Positions 12,256 to 22,715 of a stretch of 64,000 nt of DNA are shown here, in pieces. The DNA is from Karstenula rhodostoma CBS 690.94. Its lineage: Eukaryota; Ascomycota; Dothideomycetes; Pleosporales; Didymosphaeriaceae. The notes beneath the pieces were generated by a model. The model made no database searches. It had not been told where the DNA came from and worked only from the letters and a program-made list of their open reading frames with translations. How positions within the stretch are numbered: the first letter of the stretch is position 1; each line of letters begins with the position of its first letter. The position numbers were made by a program, and so were the translations under genes. The stretch lies in contig MU001499.1 of assembly GCA_010093485.1 (NCBI GenBank), positions 1,565,397-1,629,396 of the forward strand, written 5' to 3'.

Positions 12256-14550
12256 CTACCCAGGCACACCCAACCTCTCCCTAAAACTCCCCGGTCCCCT
12301 CCCATCGTCGCTCCCGTCCTCGCTCCCAACACCCTTCTCCTCAACCATGACCCCGCTCCCAGGCCTCTCCTCGCTCCTGTCCCGCTCCACCGGTCTATTC
12401 CCCTCGCTCCTCACGCTCCGCCCGGGACTCAAACTCCTCAAGCTCCGCACGCTCCGCCGCAGCTTACTCGCCGCCGTCGGCGCCCCATCCGCCAGCGCCA
12501 CGGGCGCAATACTCCCCACCAGCATCCCCAGCGTCGGCGTCTCCTGCGTCTTCTCCTGCGCGCGGAGGTAGATGTCGAGTTCGCTTGCGGCGGGCGCGCG
12601 CGGCATGACAGGCAGGGAGGCGAGCCAGCGGCGGACGAGGTAGTTCTTTGTGCGTGACCAAGAGCCGAGCTCGCCGTCTGCCGGGTCGTCGGGGCGGGTC
12701 GCCAGCACGGTGTGATCGGCGTTGAACCAGTGCGTGATGAAGCGCCACTTGAGGCCGGGCCACCAGCCGACGGGGACGACGCCGTGGCGGGGGCCGCGCC
12801 GCGTCCACAGCGTGGGGTGTTTCGAGGAGAGCTCCAGGTAGAGGCGCTCGTAGACGCCTCTGCGGAGGGTTTCTTGGTGCTGCGAGGAAAGCGTGTGTTT
12901 CATCATGTACCACAGCGCGATGACGACGGAGAAGAGCGCGACGACGGCGACGAGGAAGTACTTGATGGATGGGTTTTCGGAGAAGGTGTCGACGTTCATG
13001 CCGAAGAAGCCCGTGGTGAAGGTGAGCGGGAGGAAGACGAAGGTGATCCACGAGAGGCGCCACATGGAGAGGCCGAGCTGGAGGGAGTGGCGCGCGTCGC
13101 GGATGCCTACGCTCTTGTACATGAGGTCGGAGAGGTTGTCTGTGGGTTTGACGACGCCTTCTTGGAAGAGCGTCGTCAGTTTCTCCATTTCCTCGGCCGA
13201 CGACTCGAGCCAGGGTCCGTCTTCGGAGGGATCCGAGTTGTCCAGCTCGTGGAGGTGGGCGCGCATCTCCTTGATCAGATCGATGTGCAGATACATCAGG
13301 CGCTCCACCTTGAGCCACAGACTCGCGTTCGTCCAGAGCTCGGGTGCCCGCGTCTCGTCTGCAGGATTTTCGTAGATTTTGTCTTCCAGTATTCCTGTGT
13401 GGACTTCACATATGTTGCTGTATTTCTCCCAGTTTTGCGCCAGCGCTCTGAAAATATCCCGAAGAATGAGATCCATGCATTTCGTCACCATCAAACCATC
13501 GTCCTCCGTATCCGTCTTCGGCATGTAGAACGTCAGTCTCCGCCATTTCAACTCCGTTTCATGCCGCGCACCAATCAATGTGTCCTCGACGGATCCAGTT
13601 TGCGAGTGTTCGAACAGGATGATGGTATTCCCATTGTCCAGCGTTTTCAGCTTCGGAATATAGTCGTCAGCGTTGTACTGTTTTTTGAGGTTCTCGTGGT
13701 ACTGGTGTTCCTCTTCATCGTACGGGTTGCTGATATCCGGGTCCACGTCCCCACCAGGCTCGTCATAGCTGAGTTGTACATATACACTTAAGCGCTGGAC
13801 ATGCACATCGTACGTGTGTGTCGGAAGGTCGTATTTGTCATAATGATTCAAAGCCATCATCTTGGTCGGCTTCACGTAGTCCGACTCGGCGATCTGGTTC
13901 GCCTGTCTCGTGTGAGCACGCCACCAAGCACACTCTGAGCACCACTTACAGGATAATGCCGTAGATAATCGCATCCAAAGCTTGTCCGACTGATTCCCCG
14001 CCACGGATCTCTTTGCGCGCGGAACGTCTTCCCATTTAGCACCGGCTTGTTCGCCCGCCTTTGCGGGCGTTCGTACCTCGCCCACCGCCCAAAGCTCGTT
14101 CCCACCAAATCATCACTGGCATCGATGTTGAACTTCCTCAGCAGGAAGCCTGTCGCCCAGCTCGCATTCTGCACGTGAATGACCCTCAGCGCCGCCTGCC
14201 CGCTCAGCTCCTCATTCTGGTAGAACTTCCTCAGCCCTTCCACGTCGTTGAATTCCTGGGCCACGATCTTGCGACGGCCTTGGGTGGTGTGGTTCTTGTC
14301 GACGTAGTCGATGAGCAGCACGCGGCCGTTCTGCCAGCTGTCCTTTGTCCACTTCTCGTGCCATTCGACGTTGGGGCTGCGCTGGCGGCGGTGGCCCCGC
14401 TCCCAGGTGTTGTTGCGGCGCTGGTGTGGGGTGTGGGAGGACGCTGTTCGCGGGGCGTCGCGTGCGTAGGCGGTTTGCGAACGCGCGTGTTCTGCAGGAG
14501 TTCAGCAACGCTGGGATGGGATGGCACGCACGCGCCTACATACTCGACAT
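12256..14550 (-). CDS. CorA-like divalent metal ion transporter
   Basis: Exons 14544-14550, 13950-14491 and 12256-13902 encode 731 aa. The first coding exon is only 7 nt (ATGTCGA), joined through a GTATGT donor and a CTGCAG acceptor to give M-S-K-H; without it the long exon has no in-frame Met. The second intron (47 bp) is phase 0. The N-terminal part is the cytosolic domain (FLLRKFNID, DPWRGISRTSFG). Two C-terminal membrane helices follow at about residues 460-525, with the CorA signature GMN (FFGMN) at the end of the first, as expected for Mg2+ channels. A cytosolic tail of about 200 residues rich in R, S and G follows and is longer than in bacterial CorA. Fungal proteins of this type are plasma-membrane or vacuolar and poorly characterised, so ion specificity is inferred. 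Confidence 0.85.
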
Positions 14551-15149
14551 GTCTGCCTCCACCGTCGCCGTGTCCTCGACTAAGATAGGCGGCGGATCGG
14601 ACCGCGCTCTCTTGTGTGTTGGCATTGACATCTTACATGGACCTGGCTGTCATGGCGCAAACGGACTGAGGCTCGCTGATTGGAAACGCACTGGAAACGC
14701 AGCAGCGGGTGCAACCGTCGCGGGCGTCGCAGGACGCTACTATATACGTGCGAAGAAGGCATGGCGTCTCACCGGTCGGGAAAGGCCAGGCTTCGTTGAA
14801 GAAGGCGCCATGTTGGGGGCCTTGCCGCGTGATGGAGCCGCAGCTAGGGCTGAGGTTGTAGGTCACAAGTGGCCGCCCCACGCGGATGCGGTAGGGGTTG
14901 CACGTCACACCTCGTGTCGGTGCCAGATCGAGGAGCGTGAGCATCGCTTTTTTGGAAGTGATAGGGCCAAGGATGAGTTGATGCCGCGTTGAACACCATG
15001 GGCAGCCACGACAGACCATTGCGGCATTGCCAAGACATGTCTCTCGTACCCACCACCATGAAAAGGCATTATTACAAGACATGTAAAGGAAAGAGAACTT
15101 CAATTCACGCATACACTTAGAGTCGAGTTCTAAGGGGAGGAACGAAACC
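14551..15149. other. Intergenic, upstream of the CorA-like gene
   Basis: About 600 bp holding the CorA-like promoter, and on the far side the decayed 3' end of the neighbouring P450 relic. No other gene is visible. Confidence 0.5.
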
Positions 15150-16762
15150 ATGACAAAGTCCATCGAAACTTTGTGACATCATCATACTTCACATCTTCAA
15201 AAGTATGCAATCGGACCCAAGGCTCGTACCTAGGTGTTAAAGGTCTTTCAGGTCCCCTTAGAACCGCATAGCTTCTGGAGGTCGATATGAAACAGTCTTC
15301 TGCAAAGCCTATTCCGCTGGGACTCCCAAGGACCCGGACTGATATGGTTCCATCGATCAGGCTGAAAAGACTCCGGGTTCTCTCCAAAGACTTTCGGATC
15401 CCGATGCAGGCCATAGAAAAGAGTGATGACGCGGCGTTTGCAGGAACGAAAACTGGCGCCGATCCATCCGGCCCACCACCACGGGGCAATACGTGCGCCC
15501 AGAGGTGCAGAAAACAGGATACAGACGCAAGCCTACAGCGATGTTAAATCAGGAAAATACTGGTGTGGTTCCGGTACTTACTCTCTTCAAGGACGTTTCG
15601 GATGAGTGCCATCTTTTGAAAGTCCCTAGGTGTCATGACTTTCAGGTCCTTGCCCATGACATCTTGTCGTATGCGGTACCAAATTTCCGGGTGCCGGGAC
15701 AGTAGGAATACAGTATTGCTGACCAAGGTCGATGTCGTTCCCTGCATGCACATGATGCACTGAAGGACTTGGAAACGTATTTCGGTTGGGCTGAGAGAGG
15801 CCCCTGTGCCAAGATCCCCACCATGCCAAACTCGTGTTTGACGTGCATTTTAAGAGTTTCTTGGGGTGAAAGAGAAATCCTCTCCTGTTTTTGGTATATC
15901 GAAAAATGGACATAGTGGTCCAGGAAGCTATGAACTATGCTGCAGTTTTTTCGGAATGCCTTGGTCGAAAGCCTACGGCCGATGACACCCAAAATGACGC
16001 GGATGAGCATCCAAGTGATCCCATCATGATAGGCTTCTAGGAACGTTTGGGGGGTCGACGGTGGCGTGGGATGGTCGTCAGAAACGACTTAATCGAACCA
16101 ATGTCCGATGAGAAAGTCGCCTGCAGAGTTGAGGGACTATCAAAGAGATCAACAAATTTTAGCTAGGAATTCTCTCAACCCCCAAATACTTACACACTGT
16201 AATATCACTGGAGCGAAGTCGAAAACCTCTCCAGTTGTTGGTAAGTTGTCCAGGCATTGTCCAGAGTGTTCCCAAAGGACGATAATCTCATAGACTCTAG
16301 CCCTGTAAAGGCCGGATTTATTCTCTCTCGCAGGGGCTCCCCGTCCGATCCGTCAGAGTTTATGATTCATTTTCCGCAAAATGGGTTCAAGGCCGCTGCT
16401 CGCGCGAGGCTCACGCCCCAATCTTTCCAGTTGCTTCCACAGACGGCTTTGAAGTTTTCCGAACCAGTTGTGTGAAAAATGTCCTGACCTAAGGACTTCA
16501 CGACGAAGGTCTTCCCAAGGGAACAACGTCGGACCGCTAAGGCCTCGATGTTCTTGTTTTGGCGTATCAATTCGAGGGTCTTGAGAATGAGGTCTATTCC
16601 AAACAAAGGATCGAGATAAGGATACCTCCGCAGTAGCTTGCATAGCTTGTCTATAATACAGATAAGTTGCTCTCTTTCAGACAATTTCCGGCTGAGTAGT
16701 GCATTTATAATCAAAAAGACTACCACGAAGCCAAACAGGGCGAGAAGGATCATCGTAAGCAC
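15150..16762 (-). pseudogene. Cytochrome P450 (CYP52-like) pseudogene, heavily decayed
   Basis: On the minus strand P450 pieces appear in the right order in shifting frames. There is an N-terminal membrane anchor from 16762 (LLALFGFVVVFLIINALL). An in-frame TGA follows near 16367, where the family reads GKGI. Next comes an SLNSAGDFLIG segment after a 5' GTAAGT intron. The I-helix region at about 15640-15760 reads MQGTTSTL instead of the usual AGRDTT. Then VLEES, an intron and LRLYP (K-helix region), and LPRGGGPDGSAPVFVP near 15490. After that the frame breaks again and no cysteine heme-binding motif is found. Two introns sit at the same places as in the neighbour at 18.2-19.8 kb, so the two are paralogues. 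Several stops and frameshifts make a functional product very unlikely. Confidence 0.8.
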
Positions 16763-18210
16763 AAACCGGAAGGGCTACGCAATGAAAAGACGGGTAGCTT
16801 TTCGCTTTAATTGTGACAAGGCTTCACTGTTTCTCAAACGATTATATACCGCAGCTGCACATTTCTTGCTTTCCCATGGCCCCAAGGTATTGTAGGAGAT
16901 ACCACTCAATGAAGTGAGCATTGGGGTCTATGCTACACTCTGCACAGACATAACAGTGGGTTCCGTTCATAGCTGGTGTGAGCAAACACTTGCTTGTGGG
17001 GATATGGTCGTGTGCGAGGGGTAAGAATAAAGACCGGGATGGAATGTGGACTTAGAAATCGGTCTAGAAGCTGCAAGCAAGATTACTATTATTTTTGTTG
17101 CATCCAGGCGCCTTCGCCTTTCCAGAATCTCCAGGATAAACCCTAAGGATCTATGAGGCGCAAGGCATTCGACTGAGCTGAGTCGTAAGCACTTCCAGAA
17201 CAAGCGCTAGACATGGCTCAGCTGCCGATAAGCTTAGGAAAGGGCTAATGCAATGCGAACTGCCTGTGCTAACTATTGCAGATCTTCTCCGCGCATTTTC
17301 GAGGATAAGTAGGAGATCGACAGTGCTGTATTGCGGCGTGGTGCGGCATGACCAATCAAGTCCCCGTCGTATATATTGATCAATACATTTGGAAAGCCTC
17401 TCTGCATTCTTGGTACGTATCAGCGACTTAGCTGCTCGCCTTTACTGTTCCTCTCTGTAGTAGGCGACAGAAAGGTTGTTCTCTGTCTGGGGTGCGTGAG
17501 ACGGTTATTGATGATCTGCAACGGGCATGCTGCACCAATTTTCCGACCCAATGTGCCCACCTTGCGACCCATCTTCCCCAGTAACCACTCCATTGAAAGC
17601 GTCTTTGGCAGCATGCGCTCGATGCTCTCTCTGCGCAGTAAATCTCAAAGGTCCCTGGATGGCTCACAACAGTATCAGGCTGATCCACCCTCATCCTCTG
17701 AGTTGCGACATTGGCCGAATAATTCAATAATATGGTACGTGATAAACTCAGCTACTGATACTCATGTTGAGACGCTACCTCAGCAAGATGGCTTGGAGGG
17801 ACAAAGTCAAAGGAGCGATGTTATCACGTTGCAGAAGTTGTACACGTTGCAACGCGATTGACCGCATGGCTAATGCAGCTCAGACCTGCCCAGATAGTGT
17901 CAAAAAGATGAGGGCAACAGCGGATGGGACTAACCTGTTCAGTTCATAGCTCCCTGACTCAAAGCTTTACTGTACTACACACCTGTTACGGTACATATAG
18001 CAGATGTATTGAGAAATTAAAGCAGTGTATATCGTTGTTTTCGCGTTGCTCGTTTGAAACCTTACCACCAACGTGCGCGGTCATACTTGTTCGTGCCCAT
18101 GTTGGGATACACAAGCTATCCAACTACGGAAATTAACCCGCACTTTGAAGAGAACACTTGAGCAACCACAAACTCCATTGATTGGGAATCGGAAGGTATT
18201 CCAAGGATGG
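16763..18210. other. Region between two P450 pseudogenes
   Basis: About 1.45 kb with only short ORFs. One + strand ORF at 17376-17861 has a faint resemblance to a fungal membrane-protein tail and is listed separately. Nothing else is supported. Confidence 0.4.
17376..17861 (+). pseudogene. Possible relic of a fungal integral membrane (rhodopsin-like) protein tail
   Basis: A 161-codon open stretch contains VPTLRPIFPSNHS followed by SMRSMLSLRSKSQRSL, and later DTHVETLPQQD. The order of a LRP motif, a serine/arginine tail and a short acidic end resembles C-termini of fungal rhodopsin-domain (PTH11-related) proteins. There are no convincing transmembrane segments upstream and no start context. 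It may be a decayed fragment or chance. Confidence 0.2.
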
Positions 18211-19797
18211 CTATTTGAGAGACACCTTGCACCCATTTGCGCTTTTGCAGGTCATCTTGAGTTCACCCTGCCACGGCTTGTTGTCTCTACTGTGTATCTC
18301 GGAGAAAGCCCTAGCAATTCTAACAAGCACATACGAAGCCTCGATCAAAGCCTTCTGCTGGCCTAGGCAGGCCCTATTGCCCGAACCAAATCCCATGAAT
18401 TCCCACTGTTCCGGATGAACGTCGTTCCAACGATCGGGACGGAACTCATCGACGTCGTCGCCGAAAACCGAGGTTTGGCGATGGACAGAGTAATAGCTCA
18501 TCACGGCCATGGTACCCTTGGGGACGATGACGGGAAGATCCTGCTTGGGTCCGCCCCCGACGGGGAGCTGGCTGTCGCGCAATGCAATCCGGCCGATCAG
18601 AGGAAAGATCGGTGTAAGACGAAGAGCTTAGACTATCAGCATGCTGCGGTCCAACAATAGCAGCAGGTACACTTACTTTCATTGAGGATGTTGGAAATGA
18701 GCTTCGAGCTCGTGAGTTTGTCCACGTCATGGACTTCATCTTCGTTCAAGTCTTGGACCTCTGCCCGAAAACGGTCCCAATAATTCCGGTGGCGTGCAAG
18801 GAGGAAAAAAACGTTAGTAAGCAGTTCTGAAGTCGTGTCTTGAGCCGCCATCATTCCCTGTAGGACTTGATACCGGATGAAAGCTTTGTCGTCTGTCTGC
18901 GACGATAGACTGCGTAGCAGACTTCTTTTTTTTGGCAGAGGTATGAGAAGGTGTTTGTCCTTCCGCCCCCTGATTTTGCTCATTCAATGCTTTCGTAACG
19001 TAGTAGTCAAGAAAATTGTGCGCCCTCGCGCAGGTCTTCTCGTAGTTCGCTTGCGGGAGTAGCTTCCATGCTCTGCCAAGTAAAGTCCGGAACATACTGT
19101 ATACGAGCGCGGAGTGAAATGATTTGATGAACTGATCCGCCGTCAAGGGAGCGTCGTTGGATACATCGCTTGGATGGAACCCCAAAACAAAATACAGCGC
19201 AGAATTGAGGAACTATTGTTGAATTATCAGTGATACACAGGGCAGATGTACTTGGTAGATGCATACTGTGGTGTAGAGCAAAGGTTGAAGGTCAACCGTC
19301 GACCCGTCTCTAGGCAGGCCGTTGATGAGTGCGTTCACTTCGTCACGAAGTACGCCCAGGTCTTTCAGGTTGCTTCGATCAAACGATGGCCGAAGCAACT
19401 TCTTTGACTGGTTCTAGGTATCGCCGTCGGACGTGATAAACCCTCGACCACAGAAGTATTCCATTCCCGGCAGTCTCATGGGCTCCACACCGAAGTCTTT
19501 CGAGGTGTTGATTGCTTGAAGGTTTTCTTTCGCGATAGTTATCATGGCGGGGGGACTGACAAGTGTGCCGACCTGAAAAGTCTCGCCATATCGCTGATGC
19601 AGTTTGTATAAGTAGGGAATGGCAACGTGCATTTTCATCTGAAAATCGAATCCAGTAAAAGGCTCCAGGGGCAGATGTGAAACAGGGCTCCCGCCGCCAT
19701 AGCGTCGCTTGGTTTCTGCTCTTTGACGCTGGCGTTGAGCCAAAGCGTAGACGATGAGTAGCGCCACTCCGATTAAACAGCTCAATTTGAAACCCAT
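18211..19797 (-). pseudogene. Cytochrome P450 (CYP52-like) pseudogene with two lesions
   Basis: Almost complete microsomal P450. Exons are 19267-19797, 18677-19212 and 18211-18626; introns are 54 bp (GTATGC donor) and 50 bp (GTAAGT donor). From ATG 19797: a membrane anchor, GRGFITSDGDT, then LLRPSFDRSN, the I-helix MMAAQDTTSELL, NETLRLTP (ExxR, across intron 2), FRPDRW and the heme motif FGSGNRACLG. Two lesions break it. Codon 19416-19414 is TAG where the family has Trp. An A8 run (minus strand, 18933-18926) carries one base too many, shifting frame between TSAKK and RSLLRSL. Without them the product would be about 493 aa. CYP52-family enzymes hydroxylate alkanes and fatty acids. A sequencing error could explain the homopolymer, less easily the TAG. 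Confidence 0.85.
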
Positions 19798-20132
19798 TGC
19801 AATGTAGCGAAAGGGAGGTACTGACGGGTGCGAAAATTGAGTGCAAGGCAGAGGCATTTATATAGCCGCTCAGCAGCGCCGCCCACGCCGCCCACAAGCG
19901 AAGCCCGGTATCATATTACAGCGGTGTGGTGTGCGGGAACCGTTCGATTGGGACCAGTCAACGTTTAGATTGTAGCAGTACTTGATCTTGAGAGGAGCGT
20001 CTGTCGCAGCTGTACGAGTCAACTCCAGACCAAGAGATTGGCAAGAGTTCTCCTGAACCTACCCACCGTTTGGGCCATCAACACCAACAATTACCCTCAT
20101 TACCTTAAGACATCCAACATCACCACCCTCCC
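19798..20132. other. Intergenic, 335 bp
   Basis: Lies between the start of the P450 pseudogene and the stop codon of the carbonic anhydrase gene, both on the minus strand. No feature is visible beyond presumed promoter and terminator sequence. Confidence 0.5.
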
Positions 20133-20929
20133 CTACAGCTTCACCTCCGTCGTCCGATTCGCCTCAACATCCAGCACAAATCCTAAGTGCACCTCCAAAT
20201 TCCTCGGCAACAGTTCATGCGCCAAAACAAGCCTCATATCTTCCTTCACGCCCTCCTCCACCGTCTGGCCGCACCTCTTAGCTCCATCTCAAAACCGCCG
20301 AAAACGAGGGACTAAGATAGAGCGTGAAGAACGCAGAACGTACTGTTCAAACGTATACCACACCCTCCCCCCAAGAGCCTCACCGCCAACACCACCATCC
20401 ATCCACCCCTGAAGCGTACGCCGAACATGCGCGTCGTCGATGCCTGCACCCCCGACGCTACAATCCTAGACCACCTTAGTTCCAGATCCCACACATCTTT
20501 GATTCCCCTTACCGTATGATGCACCACAGCCACAGTCCCCAGCGTCTTCCCCAGCACACTCAGCACCTCTAACGCTCGCAGCGCATCTACAGCGCGCCCG
20601 CCTGCGTTGCGTATGCCTGCTATGTTCTAGACAACCCGAAATTAGTCTTATCTTCTACCTTTTCGCCTTTCCCGCTTAACCAACTTCGAAGGGGGAAGGA
20701 AACTGGACTACACACCCGGCGGCATCTCCGCCCCAACACCCCAGGAGTCCTTGGGATCAGCGCGCGGATCGTTGCACGAGATGACGACGTAGATGCCGCG
20801 GGACGCGATGTCAGCGAGCGTGATGAGGGGTTTGAAAGCTGGTGAGGCGCCGGCGTTTTTTTGCGCGAGGTCTTGGATCGTGGGGAAGGGAGGGAGGGGG
20901 AGGGGTGGTATTTTTTGGGTTGGTTGGTC
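20133..20929 (-). CDS. Beta-class carbonic anhydrase (5' end unresolved)
   Basis: Four exons on the minus strand, 20714-20929, 20513-20626, 20344-20465 and 20133-20274, splice in phase to 197 aa. The product contains the beta-carbonic anhydrase signatures: CNDPR (Zn Cys plus the Asp-Arg dyad), NAGGRAVDALRAL and HHTDC (second and third Zn ligands). The last is formed exactly across a GTAAGG donor and a CTAG acceptor. The C-terminus VEEGVKEDMRL and LGFVLDV also fits. The enzyme interconverts CO2 and bicarbonate; with no visible targeting peptide it is probably cytosolic. The initiating ATG was not found: exon 20929 opens right after TAG, so a further short 5' exon is needed, or the 5' end is damaged. 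No exon is long enough to stand out as an ORF, so it is easily missed. Confidence 0.8.
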
Positions 20930-21574
20930 CTACGAGCGTGAGGTGGACGGTATGTGTGTAATAACAGTATCTTTTTATCCACTCGCGCGCTGTGGAAAGG
21001 ATAATCCTTCCCACTGCCCGCGTTCTCGTTTTTATATCTAGATATATCTAGCATACATGTTGAACGCAAACTAACACCACCCCACCTCTCCAAAAAAGTT
21101 ACCTATCACTGCTGCATGTCATCCTTCACCCTCCCTCCCGATTGCTTGTGGTGGTGAGTAAGTACTACCGTCTTACGCTGAGGCCAAAGTAAGTCGCACT
21201 ACGACTGGACTTTAGAGTCTATTAGTTTTTAGGTACCAGACAGGCGTGTGTGTGACTAGTAATTAGGTTCCCGCGCTACGTGAAGGGCGGCATCAGCAAG
21301 TGGACTGCAACATCAGCGGGAGAGGAAGCGAGGTAGAGTTCTTACTACGCGCACGGGATAGTGCTGGGGTGGAATGGAACGTCGAGTTGTAGTTTTGCCG
21401 AGGAGGGATATACGATATGGGTTGGAGGAAAGAGGTGGATGGGAGGGCGATGTCGGAGAAGGGGAGTGAGGGCCTGATACGTTAATCTGTCTGTCAAAAG
21501 TTACCAATGTAAAATGTTATAATTCAGGGTATTGCCATTCAAGGTATCCGTGCCAGCGTCTTCCTCCGTAGCAA
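20930..21574. other. Intergenic, about 645 bp
   Basis: Between the allantoicase stop codon and the carbonic anhydrase exons. It should contain the missing first coding exon of carbonic anhydrase, its promoter and the allantoicase terminator. A purine-rich run occurs around 20883-20908. Confidence 0.5.
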
Positions 21575-22715
21575 CTATACCTTCCGCCCAAACACCCTAA
21601 ACCTCTTCACCCCCCCGTCGGGGATGATGACTAGCTTTGCATGCGTGTACGCCCGTCCCTTGACCTCCTTCAGCTCAACCTTGTACTCGGTCTCCTTATC
21701 CGGCCCGCTCCGCTGTGGCTCCAGCACCTCCACCCAAGCCTTGTCCTCATGCCCCGGCGCGGTCCCCTCCTCAAATTTTCCCGCAAAAACCTGCACTTTT
21801 TGCGGGAAGTTGCCGCGGAAGTGCGCCGTGTCGATGACAACGTGGTCGATCTCGCCCTGGGCCCCGAGCTTCACAATCGTCCAGTCGACGTGCTCGCCCC
21901 GCGTGCGCTTGGTCTCCCAGCCATCGCCCATGTCCTTGCCGCGGCCGGGGAGGAGCAGGTTGTCTTTGGTGCCGAAGTGTTGGTCCGAGCACGACACGGC
22001 GACGCCGCCCATGACGGTGGCGCTGAGCTCGAAGACGGCGTCCGCGGAGGCGGGGAACACGGGGACGGCGACGCCGTAGAGACGGAACCGCGCGATGCCG
22101 CCGTCGGGGTACATCAGCAGGCGCACGTGCGTGTACGCCTTGTCTGTGATGGTGTCGAGCAGCCAGCCGTGGCGCTGGCTCGGGCCGCACTCCTGCTTCG
22201 CAAGTATCGTTTCCCAGCCCTTGAAATCGGCGCTCTTGACTTTCTCTTCACCGGTCGCGTCGGTGATGAAGCACCCCTCGACGGCGATTTCAGGCGCGTG
22301 GTTCCCGTTGAAGAAGGCGGTGTCGATTTCCACGCCCGCGACGCGCCCACTTGCCACGCCGAGCCGCAGCACGACCCAGTCCGCCGGCTCGACATTGTGC
22401 CGCCGTGTCTCCCAGCCGTCGTACCAGGCGCCGGTGTGGACGAAGACGCCTGGTCTGCGGATCGGGGGTGTGGGCGTGATGAGATTCTCGGCTGCGGCGA
22501 ACCATTCGTCGCTGAAGGAGAGTATTTTGGAACCAAGAGGTGCGGAGATGAGGTCTGAGAGTCATGGTTAGAGCAAGGGCATGGCGGAGAAGAAGAATTG
22601 ACGTGCCTATGTATTTCGACTTGAATGTTGAGTCAATCTCTTCGGCGGGAATGCTGCGCGCGACCGCGGTAGCTGCATCTTTGACTTCGTCCGGGCCGAC
22701 AGTGCGGATTTCCAT
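21575..22715 (-). CDS. DAL2: Allantoicase (purine/allantoin degradation)
   Basis: Exons 22607-22715 and 21575-22554 give 362 aa, the usual length. The enzyme hydrolyses allantoate to ureidoglycolate and urea. The protein is an internal duplication: each half ends in an equivalent segment, AYTHVRLLMYPDGGIARFR and AYTHAKLVIIPDGGVKRFR, the hallmark of the two-lobed allantoicase fold. FSDEWFAAAENL near the start is a family motif. The single 52-bp intron has a GC donor (AG/GCACGT) and a CTAAC branch site before CTCTCAG; only this splice joins KYI to DLIS in frame. Three HGATAR motifs lie 130-220 bp upstream, in line with nitrogen regulation by a GATA factor. The next downstream gene, in the same orientation, is carbonic anhydrase. 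Confidence 0.95.

Noticed and set aside
12712..13791. Long plus-strand ORF (359 codons)
   Set aside because: Antisense shadow of the CorA-like gene, with biased composition and no domain.
18446..18739. Minus-strand ORF overlapping the P450 K-helix region
   Set aside because: It reads through the 50-bp intron in another frame; the splice that gives NETLRLTP is the real reading.
21641..22558. Plus-strand ORF of 305 codons
   Set aside because: Mirror frame of allantoicase, whose duplicated motif is unambiguous on the minus strand.
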